DNA of 38,992 bases from an uncultured Dorea sp. (GTDB lineage Bacteria; Bacillota; Clostridia; Lachnospirales; Lachnospiraceae): assembly GCA_910585725.1 (NCBI GenBank), contig CAJUFA010000030.1, forward strand, positions 1-38,992, read 5' to 3'. This document shows, in pieces, positions 16,115 through 24,314 of the stretch (its first letter is position 1; the number at the start of each line of letters is the position of its first letter). A model generated the notes under the pieces. The model was given only the letters and a program-made list of their open reading frames with translations. It ran no database searches and was not told the origin of the DNA. The position numbers were made by a program, and so were the translations under genes.

Positions 16115-17617
16115 ATGAGGGATGGCGCGACAATTGCGGCAATTTCGACGGCAGTGAGCATTGCGGGAATTGGGATTGTAAGAATGAGCGGATCGGAATC
16201 ATTTTTCATTGCGGATCGTGTATACAGATCCAAGGGAGAAAAAAAACTGAGTGAACAGAAGTCTCATACGATTCACTATGGCTATATTATGGATCAGGAA
16301 GAGACGGTGGATGAGGTTCTGGTCATGTTGATGCGTGGTCCGCGTAGTTTCACGGGAGAAGATACGGTAGAGATCAACTGTCATGGGGGAGTCTATGTAG
16401 TAAGGAAGATTCTTGAAATATTGATAGAAAATGGCGCAAGACCGGCTGAGCCGGGAGAATTTACGAAGAGAGCTTTTTTGAACGGAAGGTTGGATCTGTC
16501 TCAGGCGGAAGCCGTGGGAGATCTGATAGCCGCGCAGAATCAGTATGCGCTGCAGAGTTCGATCAGTCAGTTAAAGGGAAGTATTAAGAATGAAATAAAT
16601 GATATAAGAAATATAATAATTTATCATACTGCGTTTATAGAAACGGCTCTTGACGATCCCGAGCATATCAGCGTAGATGGATACGGGGAAGAACTGAGAC
16701 GTGTTGTGGAGGATATGTCGACACGTATCAGGCGTCTGCTGGAATCATTCGATAATGGACGCTTAATGAAAGAAGGGATACGGACGGTTATACTTGGAAG
16801 GCCGAATGCCGGGAAGTCTTCTCTTATGAATGTACTTTTGGGGGAAGATCGTGCAATTGTCACAGATATAGCGGGTACTACCAGGGATGTGTTGGAAGAG
16901 CATCTTAACCTGAGCGGGATATCTCTGAATATTATGGATACGGCGGGAATCAGAGAGACGAAGGATATAGTAGAAAAGATCGGTGTTGATAAAGCAAAAG
17001 AACAGGCGCATCAGGCGGATCTGATTCTGTATGTGATAGATTCGTCGAAGGATCTGGATGAAAATGACAGAGAAATTCTTCGTCTGATACAGGGGAAGAA
17101 GGCTATTATTTTATTGAATAAGTCAGATCTTAATATGAAAGTGACGAAGGAAATCGTGAAGCAGGCTTATTTTAGTGTTGATGAAGATATTCATGAGAAT
17201 TTAAGTGTAGCCTCAGATATGAATTTGTTAAAAAATGAAGGAAATTATTCAAATTTAAATAAAGATAATAGTAACGAAAGTGAAGAAAATGATATTGAAT
17301 TGCCTATAATTGAGGTTTCGGCAAGAAATTTGCGTGGAATAGGTGAATTGGAGGATAATCTGAAAAGGATGTTTTTTGCAGGAAATCTTTCGTTTAATGA
17401 TGAAATTTGCATTACGAATATAAGGCATAAGAATGAGTTATCAGAGGCGTTAGAATCTCTTGAAAGAGTGAAGGAGAGTATCGACTCGGGCATGCCGGAG
17501 GATTTTTACTCGATTGATCTGCTGGATGCATATGAGAAACTAGGAAATATAACAGGCGAGACGATGGGAGAGGATTTGGTTAATGAGATTTTCAGCAAAT
17601 TCTGTATGGGTAAGTAA
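16115..17617 (+). CDS. mnmE: tRNA modification GTPase MnmE
   Basis: A 500-residue protein with the N-terminal tetrahydrofolate-binding domain (to about 115), a helical domain, and the inserted G domain: G1 GRPNAGKSS (about 229-237), G3 DTAG, G4 NKSD (335-338), G5 SARN (402-405). It ends in FCMGK, the CxGK motif with the catalytic cysteine. With MnmG it adds carboxymethylaminomethyl groups to U34 of certain tRNAs. Sixty-three residues separate G4 and G5, well above the roughly 25-30 usual for the family; the extra part is acidic, Asn/Ser-rich and AT-rich in DNA. AAGGAGAGGGG precedes the ATG. It overlaps mnmG by 35 bases. Confidence 0.96.
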   Translation: MRDGATIAAISTAVSIAGIGIVRMSGSESFFIADRVYRSKGEKKLSEQKSHTIHYGYIMDQEETVDEVLVMLMRGPRSFTGEDTVEINCHGGVYVVRKILEILIENGARPAEPGEFTKRAFLNGRLDLSQAEAVGDLIAAQNQYALQSSISQLKGSIKNEINDIRNIIIYHTAFIETALDDPEHISVDGYGEELRRVVEDMSTRIRRLLESFDNGRLMKEGIRTVILGRPNAGKSSLMNVLLGEDRAIVTDIAGTTRDVLEEHLNLSGISLNIMDTAGIRETKDIVEKIGVDKAKEQAHQADLILYVIDSSKDLDENDREILRLIQGKKAIILLNKSDLNMKVTKEIVKQAYFSVDEDIHENLSVASDMNLLKNEGNYSNLNKDNSNESEENDIELPIIEVSARNLRGIGELEDNLKRMFFAGNLSFNDEICITNIRHKNELSEALESLERVKESIDSGMPEDFYSIDLLDAYEKLGNITGETMGEDLVNEIFSKFCMGK

Positions 17618-19484
17618 AGATGCTTATGATGTGGCTGTAATTGGTGCTGGGCATGCCGGATGTGAAGCGGCGCTTGCAGCCGCCAGACTGGGATTCCATA
17701 CGATTATGTTTACCGTGAGTGTGGACAGTGTGGCGTTAATGCCATGTAATCCTAATATAGGAGGAAGTTCTAAAGGACATCTTGTCAGGGAATTGGATGC
17801 GCTTGGCGGTGAGATGGGAAGGGTGATAGATCGTACCTTTATCCAATCGAAGATGCTTAATAAGTCTAAGGGACCGGCGGTACATTCCCTCAGAGCGCAG
17901 GCGGACAAAGCAAATTACAGCCGTACGATGCGTCAGGTGTTGGAGAATCAGGAGAATCTGGAGATAAAGCAGGCTGAAGTAGTGAATATTGTGACGCAGG
18001 ATAAGAAGGTGACAGGTGTGCAGATTCTGTCTGGAGCGATCTTTCCCTGCCGTGTGGTAATATTGTGTACAGGAACTTATCTCAGGGCCCGGTGTATATA
18101 TGGAGAAGTCAGTAATAATACAGGACCGAATGGGCTTCAGGCGGCAAATCATCTGACAGATTGCCTGAAGGAGCTTGGAATCAAGATGTATCGTTTCAAG
18201 ACAGGAACTCCGGCTAGAATTGATAAGAATTCGGTAGATTTTGATAAGATGGAAGAACAATTTGGAGATGAGAGAGTAGTTCCGTTTTCATTTACGACGA
18301 ATCCTAAAGATGTGCAAATTGATCAGGTATCCTGCTGGCTGACATATACGAATCCTGCGACACATGATATTATAAGAAAGAATATAGATCGTTCACCTTT
18401 GTTTTCAGGAATGATAGAGGGGACCGGTCCAAGATACTGCCCTTCGATTGAAGATAAGGTAGTAAAATTTGCAGATAAAGACAGGCATCAGGTGTTCATA
18501 GAACCGGAAGGGCTGGAGACGAACGAGATGTATATAGGCGGAATGTCCAGCTCTCTTCCGGAAGATGTCCAATATGCAATGTACAGAACTGTGCCGGGAC
18601 TTGAAAATGTAAAGATTGTAAGAAACGCATACGCAATCGAATATGACTGTATCGACGCCAGACAATTGAAACCTTCCCTTGAGTTTCGGGACATAGAAGG
18701 ACTTTTTAGCGGAGGACAGTTCAACGGAAGTTCCGGATATGAAGAAGCGGCGGCCCAGGGATTGATAGCAGGAATTAATGCGGCAAGAAAATTGCAGGGA
18801 AAGGAAGCTGTCGTACTGGACCGTTCGGAAGCTTATATTGGTGTGCTGATTGATGATCTGGTGACGAAGGAAAGTCATGAGCCATATCGTATGATGACTT
18901 CCAGGGCAGAGTATAGATTATTGCTTAGACAGGATAATGCAGATCAAAGGCTCACAAAAATCGGGTACGAAATCGGACTCATATCAGAAGAAAGATATCA
19001 GAAGTTACTTAAGAAAGAGGAGTTGGTTCAAAAGGAAGTAGAGAGACTTAAGAGTACAAATGTAGGAACTACAGAAAAAGTAAGAAAATTGTTGGAAACT
19101 TATAAAAGTACTCCTTTGGCATCAGGCGCTTCGCTGGCGGAGTTAATCAGAAGACCAGAACTTTCTTATAGAATTTTGGATGAGATCGATGAGGCCAGAC
19201 CTGAATTCCCGGAAGATTTGGCAGAAGAGGTAATGGAACAGGTAGAGATATCGATTAAGTACGAAGGATATATCAATAGGCAGAAGAAGCAGGTGGAACA
19301 GTTTAAAAAGTTGGAGAGTAAGAAGATTCCGGAAAATATAGATTATGATAAGGTGAAAAGTCTCCGGATAGAAGCAGTACAAAAGCTGAAAGAATACAGA
19401 CCAGTATCCATCGGACAGGCATCCAGGATATCTGGGGTGTCGCCTGCAGATATTTCTGTGTTGTTGGTTTATCTATCGATGTAA
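17583..19484 (+). CDS. mnmG: tRNA uridine-5-carboxymethylaminomethyl modification enzyme MnmG (GidA)
   Basis: The 633-residue FAD protein has the dinucleotide fold VIGAGHAGCEAA (19-30) and the family blocks MPCNPNIGGSSKGHLVRE and SKGPAVHSLRAQADK. GGQFNGSSGYEEAAAQG follows, and the helical C-terminal domain ends near SRISGVSPADIS. It works as a complex with MnmE, supplying reduced flavin for U34 modification. The only suitable start lies inside the end of mnmE, so the two are translationally coupled. Length is normal for the family. Confidence 0.97.
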   Translation: MRFSANSVWVSKDAYDVAVIGAGHAGCEAALAAARLGFHTIMFTVSVDSVALMPCNPNIGGSSKGHLVRELDALGGEMGRVIDRTFIQSKMLNKSKGPAVHSLRAQADKANYSRTMRQVLENQENLEIKQAEVVNIVTQDKKVTGVQILSGAIFPCRVVILCTGTYLRARCIYGEVSNNTGPNGLQAANHLTDCLKELGIKMYRFKTGTPARIDKNSVDFDKMEEQFGDERVVPFSFTTNPKDVQIDQVSCWLTYTNPATHDIIRKNIDRSPLFSGMIEGTGPRYCPSIEDKVVKFADKDRHQVFIEPEGLETNEMYIGGMSSSLPEDVQYAMYRTVPGLENVKIVRNAYAIEYDCIDARQLKPSLEFRDIEGLFSGGQFNGSSGYEEAAAQGLIAGINAARKLQGKEAVVLDRSEAYIGVLIDDLVTKESHEPYRMMTSRAEYRLLLRQDNADQRLTKIGYEIGLISEERYQKLLKKEELVQKEVERLKSTNVGTTEKVRKLLETYKSTPLASGASLAELIRRPELSYRILDEIDEARPEFPEDLAEEVMEQVEISIKYEGYINRQKKQVEQFKKLESKKIPENIDYDKVKSLRIEAVQKLKEYRPVSIGQASRISGVSPADISVLLVYLSM

Positions 19485-19548
19485 AATCTTTTGATTGTCG
19501 GGCTGCACTGTTGATGTAATAATATTCTAAAAAGGATTGGAGAGTAAG

Positions 19549-20262
19549 ATGGAACATATATTAGAGAACAGATTGTCTGCATTAAATATAACATTGACTG
19601 ATGTGCAATTAAAGCAGTTTGATAGATTCTATGAGATACTATTGGAGTGGAATAAAGTAATGAATCTTACAGGAATCACAGAGTATCAGGAAGTAGTGGA
19701 CAAGCATTTTACAGATAGTCTTTCTATTGCAGCGATTATGGATATGGAGCAGATAGAATATGTCATAGACGTAGGTACAGGAGCGGGTTTTCCGGGTATT
19801 CCTCTTAAGATTGCTTTTCCTGATCTTAATATTGTATTGTTAGATTCTTTGAATAAAAGAGTAAAATTTCTTGACCATGTAATAGAAGAATTAAAACTTA
19901 ACAGGATTCGGACGATTCATGGAAGAGCGGAAGATTACGCCAGAGAATCGGAGTATAGAGAAAGGTTTGAATTGTGTGTGTCAAGGGCAGTTGCAAATCT
20001 GGCATCATTGTCGGAATATTGTCTTCCGTATGTAAAAGTAGGAGGAGAATTTATATCTTATAAATCAGGAGATATTGAGACGGAGATATCCGATGGAGAG
20101 AAAGCGATAAAGATATTAGGTGGAAAAATTGATCAAGTTGAAAAGTTTAAGCTTCCTGGTACGGATATTCAAAGGTCCTTTGTAAGAATAAAGAAGATGA
20201 AGAACACACAGAATAAATATCCCAGAAAGGCAGGAATGCCTACGAAAGAACCATTGAAGTAG
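19549..20262 (+). CDS. rsmG: 16S rRNA (guanine-527-N7)-methyltransferase RsmG
   Basis: A 237-residue Rossmann methyltransferase. EWNKVMNLTGIT near residue 35-46 and VIDVGTGAGFPGIPL (SAM-binding motif I, about 74-88) are diagnostic; LDSLNKRVKFL and CVSRAVANL follow in the usual order. It methylates G527 in the 530 loop of 16S rRNA. The ATG at 19549 is favoured by GGAGAG just upstream; a TTG at 19537 is an alternative. It ends the mnmE-mnmG-rsmG run and is followed by a hairpin with a T tract. Confidence 0.96.
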   Translation: MEHILENRLSALNITLTDVQLKQFDRFYEILLEWNKVMNLTGITEYQEVVDKHFTDSLSIAAIMDMEQIEYVIDVGTGAGFPGIPLKIAFPDLNIVLLDSLNKRVKFLDHVIEELKLNRIRTIHGRAEDYARESEYRERFELCVSRAVANLASLSEYCLPYVKVGGEFISYKSGDIETEISDGEKAIKILGGKIDQVEKFKLPGTDIQRSFVRIKKMKNTQNKYPRKAGMPTKEPLK

Positions 20263-20396
20263 ATAGAATATGTGAAATTGATTTATAAAAAGGTAGAAAT
20301 TTTAGTAAGGCTTTTGTAATAAAATCGTAAGAGAGATTGTTAGACAAATGCTTAACTGAATAAATATGGATGATTTATCTGTAAATATATGATAAA

Positions 20397-20434
20397 AGAG
20401 CGGATGTAACATTATATGTTATATCTGCTTTTTT
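20397..20434 (+). terminator. Probable terminator after rsmG
   Basis: AGCGGATGTAACA (20399-20411) pairs with TGTTATATCTGCT (20417-20429, two G-T pairs) around 5 bases and is followed by TTTTT. It ends the mnmE-rsmG unit. Confidence 0.8.
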
Positions 20435-20877
20435 AATTACTTATATTTGTTGCGATGGCTAAGAATTTTATACTATTTCTGTCTAATTAAAGAAACGCTT
20501 GGTTGAACGGAAATAAAAGGTATGCCAAAATAATTGCCATTTAGTTCAGTTTGTTGAATTTTAATTTGTTTATCTTACCTTTAGTTAAATTGTTTTTTTC
20601 TTTTGTCTATTTATGATTTCCAGCTTTTTGATGTATTGGTTGGTTTGGTCTATATTGTTTTGGTAAATTAATAATTAGGATTTTATTATATTTATTGTGA
20701 ATAATAGTTTTGAGACTTTTGTTTTCAGTTATTCTATTTATATCCACGAATTTAGATTGTGATTATTATTTTGAAAAGTGTATATGACTTTCCTATAGAT
20801 ATTGCGTAAATTTAAAAAAGAAAATTATATGAAGAGCATATACTTTTGAATGTTTTCTGAAATGTATTTTAAAGAAA

Positions 20878-20893
20878 TGTTTCACGTGAAACA
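20878..20893. promoter_or_regulatory. parS site 1
   Basis: A perfect TGTTTCACGTGAAACA, the ParB-binding centromere sequence shared by Firmicutes. It is the core of a 30-base perfect palindrome (20871-20900). ParB loads here as a CTP-dependent clamp and spreads. Confidence 0.96.
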
Positions 20894-21033
20894 TTTCTTT
20901 TTAAGTTGATCAAGGTGTTATAAATACATTTGCTGTCCAATCTGGTTTTATACATTGATAAGCAATATTGATAAATAGATTTTCAAAGGATAAAGTACGG
21001 TGTAGTGTGTCAATTGCTTTTTCTTCAAAGCAG

Positions 21034-21441
21034 TTGAATAATGCAAGGTGGAGTCATCGTTGACCGAAATAAAGATATCAGATATAAATTAGGGTTAGTT
21101 TGATAAAATGTGAATGATACACTGGCGCTCTGTTCAGTAAAAAATCAAACTTCCGAACCGTCTAGCTCTCACAGTTATGTTCTGGAAAGTTTTAGTCAAT
21201 GGTTTTGTATTGTTGTTAAGTGTATGCCTAATACTGGCATGGATCAGATATTTCATTGGTTATTCTATAATCGGATAGAACACTATTATAGTGTATTATT
21301 AATTGTCGACTAAATAGTGCAGAATAATTTTTTAGGATGCTTGGTAATTGAATAATATAATGCAGTTTCATTGTTGATTAAAACTAACGCAGCAGATAGA
21401 AATTCAAATAAGTCAATTTGATGAAATGTGAAGGATAGACT
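21034..21441 (+). repeat. Degenerate direct repeat of about 90 bases
   Basis: Copies at 21034-21123 and 21348-21441 both begin TTGAATAAT, share CAGATA-AAATT in the middle and end with TTTGATRAAATGTGAAKGATA-ACT. Identity by eye is roughly two thirds, highest at the two ends. No coding potential is evident in either copy. Confidence 0.55.
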
Positions 21442-21539
21442 ATATTAGCATATATATAATTAGTATACGATCAGGTGAAATGTTAAAAGTATATTTTTGG
21501 ATTTTAAAATGGTGTGCTTTGATGGTGTTTTACAAAAAT

Positions 21540-21584
21540 ATATCTATTTAAAATATATTTTATAGATATATTTTAAATAGATAT
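21540..21584. repeat. AT-only inverted repeat (19-base arms)
   Basis: Arms 21540-21558 and 21566-21584 (ATATCTATTTAAAATATAT and its complement) are perfect around a 7-base loop. With no GC-rich stem or T tract it is unlikely to be a terminator. Confidence 0.75.
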
Positions 21585-21717
21585 ACGTTATATAGACAGA
21601 TTGTACTATTTGATATCAACCATATAGTTTGATGTTAACTTATGGACATACTTTTGTATTACAATAAAACAGATTGTTGTAAATAATATAAATGTTATTA
21701 TAAGAATTGTGAAATGT

Positions 21718-21762
21718 AAAAAATGCTAATAACTAGTATTCTTAATTGTTAGCATTTTATTT
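21718..21762 (+). terminator. Terminator-like hairpin in the parS region
   Basis: AAAATGCTAA (21720-21729) pairs with TTAGCATTTT (21749-21758) around a 19-base loop, followed by ATTTG. It is weak and no gene lies directly upstream. Confidence 0.4.
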
Positions 21763-21790
21763 GTTTGATAAATTGTGTAAAGATACCAAA

Positions 21791-21806
21791 TGTTTCACGT
21801 GAAACA
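21791..21806. promoter_or_regulatory. parS site 2, inside a 34-base palindrome with a T tract
   Basis: A perfect TGTTTCACGTGAAACA at the centre of a perfect palindrome 21782-21815 (GATACCAAA flanks), followed by C and eight T residues. It can act both as a ParB site and, by shape, as a transcription terminator upstream of parA. Confidence 0.95.
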
Positions 21807-21960
21807 TTTGGTATCCTTTTTTTTGTTTGTCAATCTTTAAAAGGTATAATTTTTGCTTTAAATATTTTGCATTATAAAATGATAACAGATTTTATTAGAT
21901 AAGATGGTTTTTGATTAATGGAATATTAGATAACATAGAGAAAATCAACTAAAAGATAAA

Positions 21961-21976
21961 TGTTTCACGTGAAACA
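21961..21976. promoter_or_regulatory. parS site 3
   Basis: A third perfect TGTTTCACGTGAAACA, 104 bases before the parA start; the palindrome extends to 26 bases (21956-21981). Its position close to the promoter suggests that ParB may also affect parAB expression. Confidence 0.95.
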
Positions 21977-22079
21977 TTTATTGAAAATGGAAAATATATT
22001 ATTAAATAAAACAATAGGTAGATAACCTGATGGAAAAGTGTTATACTTAATGCATGATTAAAGAAAGGTGATTTTATAG

Positions 22080-22841
22080 ATGGGAAGAATTATAGCAATT
22101 GCCAATCAAAAGGGTGGAGTTGGCAAAACTACGACTGCAATCAACCTGTCTGCTTCTCTTGCTGAGAAGGGTCAAAAAGTACTTGCAATAGATATGGACC
22201 CACAAGGAAATATGACCAGCGGATTAGGTCTTGATAAAGACGATGTAGACAAGACAATCTATGATATGATTATAGGTGAATCAGAAATAGAAACAGTAAT
22301 CAAAAAGGAAACAATAGAAAATTTGGATATACTTCCTTCTAATGTAGATCTATCAGCAGTCGAAATTGAATTGATTGATGTCGAAAATAAGGAATTTATA
22401 GTAAAAAATTCTATTCAGAAGATAAGAGATAATTATGATTTTATAATTATTGATTGTCCTCCGTCGTTGAGTTTGCTTACGATTAATGCTATGACGACGG
22501 CAGATTCTGTATTGGTTCCGATTCAATGTGAATATTATGCGTTGGAAGGATTGAGTCAGTTAATACATACGGTTGAATTGGTTAAAGAAAGGCTGAATTC
22601 AAACCTGGAGATAGAAGGTGTTGTGTTTACGATGTATGACGCAAGAACGAATTTATCTCTTCAGGTTGTTGAGAATGTTAAGGATAATTTACAGCAGAAT
22701 ATATATAAAACTATTATTCCGAGAAATATTAGACTTGCAGAAGCGCCAAGTTATGGAACTCCAATCAATCAATATGATCCCAAATCTGCAGGAGCAGAGA
22801 GTTATATGAGGCTTGCAAATGAAGTAATAGAGAAGAAGTAA
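22080..22841 (+). CDS. parA: Chromosome-partitioning ATPase ParA (Soj)
   Basis: A 253-residue deviant-Walker ATPase: KGGVGKTTTAINL at 11-23 (signature lysine Lys11), DMDPQGN at 38-44 and the switch IIDCPPSLS near 123-131. The short N-terminus, without a helix-turn-helix, is the chromosomal Soj type. It binds DNA as an ATP dimer and is released by ParB, driving origin segregation and, in Bacillus, also modulating DnaA. AAAGGTG lies 9 bases before the ATG, and parB follows after 15 bases. The three parS sites lie directly upstream. Confidence 0.96.
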   Translation: MGRIIAIANQKGGVGKTTTAINLSASLAEKGQKVLAIDMDPQGNMTSGLGLDKDDVDKTIYDMIIGESEIETVIKKETIENLDILPSNVDLSAVEIELIDVENKEFIVKNSIQKIRDNYDFIIIDCPPSLSLLTINAMTTADSVLVPIQCEYYALEGLSQLIHTVELVKERLNSNLEIEGVVFTMYDARTNLSLQVVENVKDNLQQNIYKTIIPRNIRLAEAPSYGTPINQYDPKSAGAESYMRLANEVIEKK

Positions 22842-22856
22842 TTGGGGGAGAATAAG

Positions 22857-23768
22857 ATGGCAGTAAAGAAAAAGGGACTGGGAAAGGGACTTGATAGTCT
22901 GATTCCTGATAATAAGGGGTCGAAGTCCTCCGTAGAATCAGAGTTGTATTCAAAGGATGATGTGGAACAAAATTCCGGCGAACAAATGATGAAGATAAAT
23001 ATAGTGGAACCTAACAGAGAGCAGCCTCGTAAAAAATTTGAAGAAGACGCGTTGCTGGAGTTGGCAGATTCTATCAAGCAGTTTGGAATATTGCAGCCTT
23101 TACTGGTAAGAAAAAGAAAAGATTATTATGAGATTATAGCAGGTGAAAGAAGATGGCGCGCGGCTAAGATGGCGGGCGTGAAAGAAGTTCCGGTGATTAT
23201 CAAAGAGTTTTCGGAACAGGAAGTTATTGAGATTGGATTGATTGAGAATATACAGAGAGAAAATCTTAATCCGATTGAAGAGGCAATGGCATTTAAAAGA
23301 CTTTTGGAAGAATTTAATTTGAAACAGGATGAAGTGGCAGAGAGAGTATCCAAGAGCAGAACAGCAGTTACGAATTCAATGCGCCTCTTAAAATTGAATG
23401 AAAAGGTTCAGCAAATGATAGTAGATGATATGATATCTACAGGGCATGCGAGGGCTCTTCTTGCGATTGATGATAAAGAACAGCAGTATATCCTTGCTAA
23501 TAAGATATTCGATGAAAAGTTAAGCGTACGAGAAACTGAAAAATTAATTAAAGATATTAAGAACCCCAAGAAGGTAAAAGAAAAGAAAGTAGTTGAAAAC
23601 GCATTTATCTACAAAGACATTGAAGAGAAAATGAAAGAAGTAATAGGTACAAAAGTGAATGTTGCGTCAAAAGGCAATGGAAAAGGAAAGATTGAGATAG
23701 AATACTATTCTGATGAAGAGTTAGAACGAGTGTTCGACATAATAATGAGTATACGAAGGGAAGATTGA
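22857..23768 (+). CDS. parB: Chromosome-partitioning protein ParB (Spo0J)
   Basis: The 303-residue protein starts MAVKKKGLGKGLDSLIP, where the LGKGL patch stimulates ParA ATPase. The CTP-binding N-domain shows NREQPRK and GERRWRAAK. The helix-turn-helix QDEVAERVSKSRTAVTN reads parS, and a C-terminal dimer domain follows. GGGGGAG lies 7 bases before the ATG at 22857; the TTG at 22842 is less likely. The protein should bind the three parS sites 0.9-2 kb upstream. Confidence 0.96.
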   Translation: MAVKKKGLGKGLDSLIPDNKGSKSSVESELYSKDDVEQNSGEQMMKINIVEPNREQPRKKFEEDALLELADSIKQFGILQPLLVRKRKDYYEIIAGERRWRAAKMAGVKEVPVIIKEFSEQEVIEIGLIENIQRENLNPIEEAMAFKRLLEEFNLKQDEVAERVSKSRTAVTNSMRLLKLNEKVQQMIVDDMISTGHARALLAIDDKEQQYILANKIFDEKLSVRETEKLIKDIKNPKKVKEKKVVENAFIYKDIEEKMKEVIGTKVNVASKGNGKGKIEIEYYSDEELERVFDIIMSIRRED

Positions 23769-23771
23769 TAT

Positions 23772-24305
23772 ATGGAAAGTAAGATACTGGAAACATTAAG
23801 GATAGATCCGGCTTACATATTTCTATTCATACTTAGTATGATAGTGATACTTTTTATTCTGTATGTAAACTTGAGTATGAAATATAATCGTCTGCAAAGT
23901 AGTTATAATGTGTTTATGAAGGGGAGAAACGGGAAAACTCTTGAAGATAGTCTGAGAGAAAAATTTGGTGAAGTAGACGCAATTGTGAAGGTTACGAAAC
24001 AAAATCGTAACGACATCAAGGAAATGAGTAAGAAGTTAGATAGAAATTTCCGAAAGACCGGTATTGTAAAATACGACGCTTTTAATGAAATGGGTGGTAA
24101 GCTGAGTTTTGCGGTCGCAATATTAGATAGTAACAATAATGGATGGATATTGAACGCTATGCATAGCCGTGAAGGATGTTACACATATATAAAGGAGATC
24201 ATTAAGGGAGAAAGTTATATCGAGTTGGCGGAAGAAGAGGCAGAAGCATTAGACAAAGCTATCTATGAAAATTATGATGTAGATGTAAAAATGATGAAAA
24301 AGTAG
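23772..24305 (+). CDS. DUF4446 family membrane-anchored protein
   Basis: A 177-residue protein with one N-terminal membrane helix (about residues 14-32), a short coiled-coil linker and a soluble domain with FRKTGIVKYDAFNEMGGKLSFAVAILD (87-113, split here only for orientation) and YTYIKEI. This is the DUF4446 family, often next to parB in Clostridia. Its function is unknown; the position suggests a role near the segrosome or cell envelope. It starts 3 bases after parB, so is surely co-transcribed. Confidence 0.88.
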   Translation: MESKILETLRIDPAYIFLFILSMIVILFILYVNLSMKYNRLQSSYNVFMKGRNGKTLEDSLREKFGEVDAIVKVTKQNRNDIKEMSKKLDRNFRKTGIVKYDAFNEMGGKLSFAVAILDSNNNGWILNAMHSREGCYTYIKEIIKGESYIELAEEEAEALDKAIYENYDVDVKMMKK

Positions 24306-24314
24306 GAGGATAAA

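Larger units (their letters stand above)
20435..22021. other. Long AT-rich intergenic region with parS sites and eroded repeats
   Basis: About 1.6 kb between the rsmG terminator and the parA leader with no convincing gene. It holds three perfect parS sites, a 19-base AT inverted repeat (21540-21584), a degenerate direct repeat (21034-21123 and 21348-21441) and a terminator-like hairpin (21718-21762). The only frame over 60 codons (21110-21313) has no ribosome site and no recognisable product. The stretch probably serves as a centromere platform for ParB loading, with old, decayed sequence between the sites. Confidence 0.7.

Noticed and set aside
21110..21313. A 67-codon frame in the parS region
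   Set aside because: No ribosome site, composition of the product unlike a protein family I know, and it starts inside a decayed repeat; most likely chance.
24306..24314. A possible T-box leader for serS
   Set aside because: Only 9 bases separate it from the upstream gene; no leader is present.
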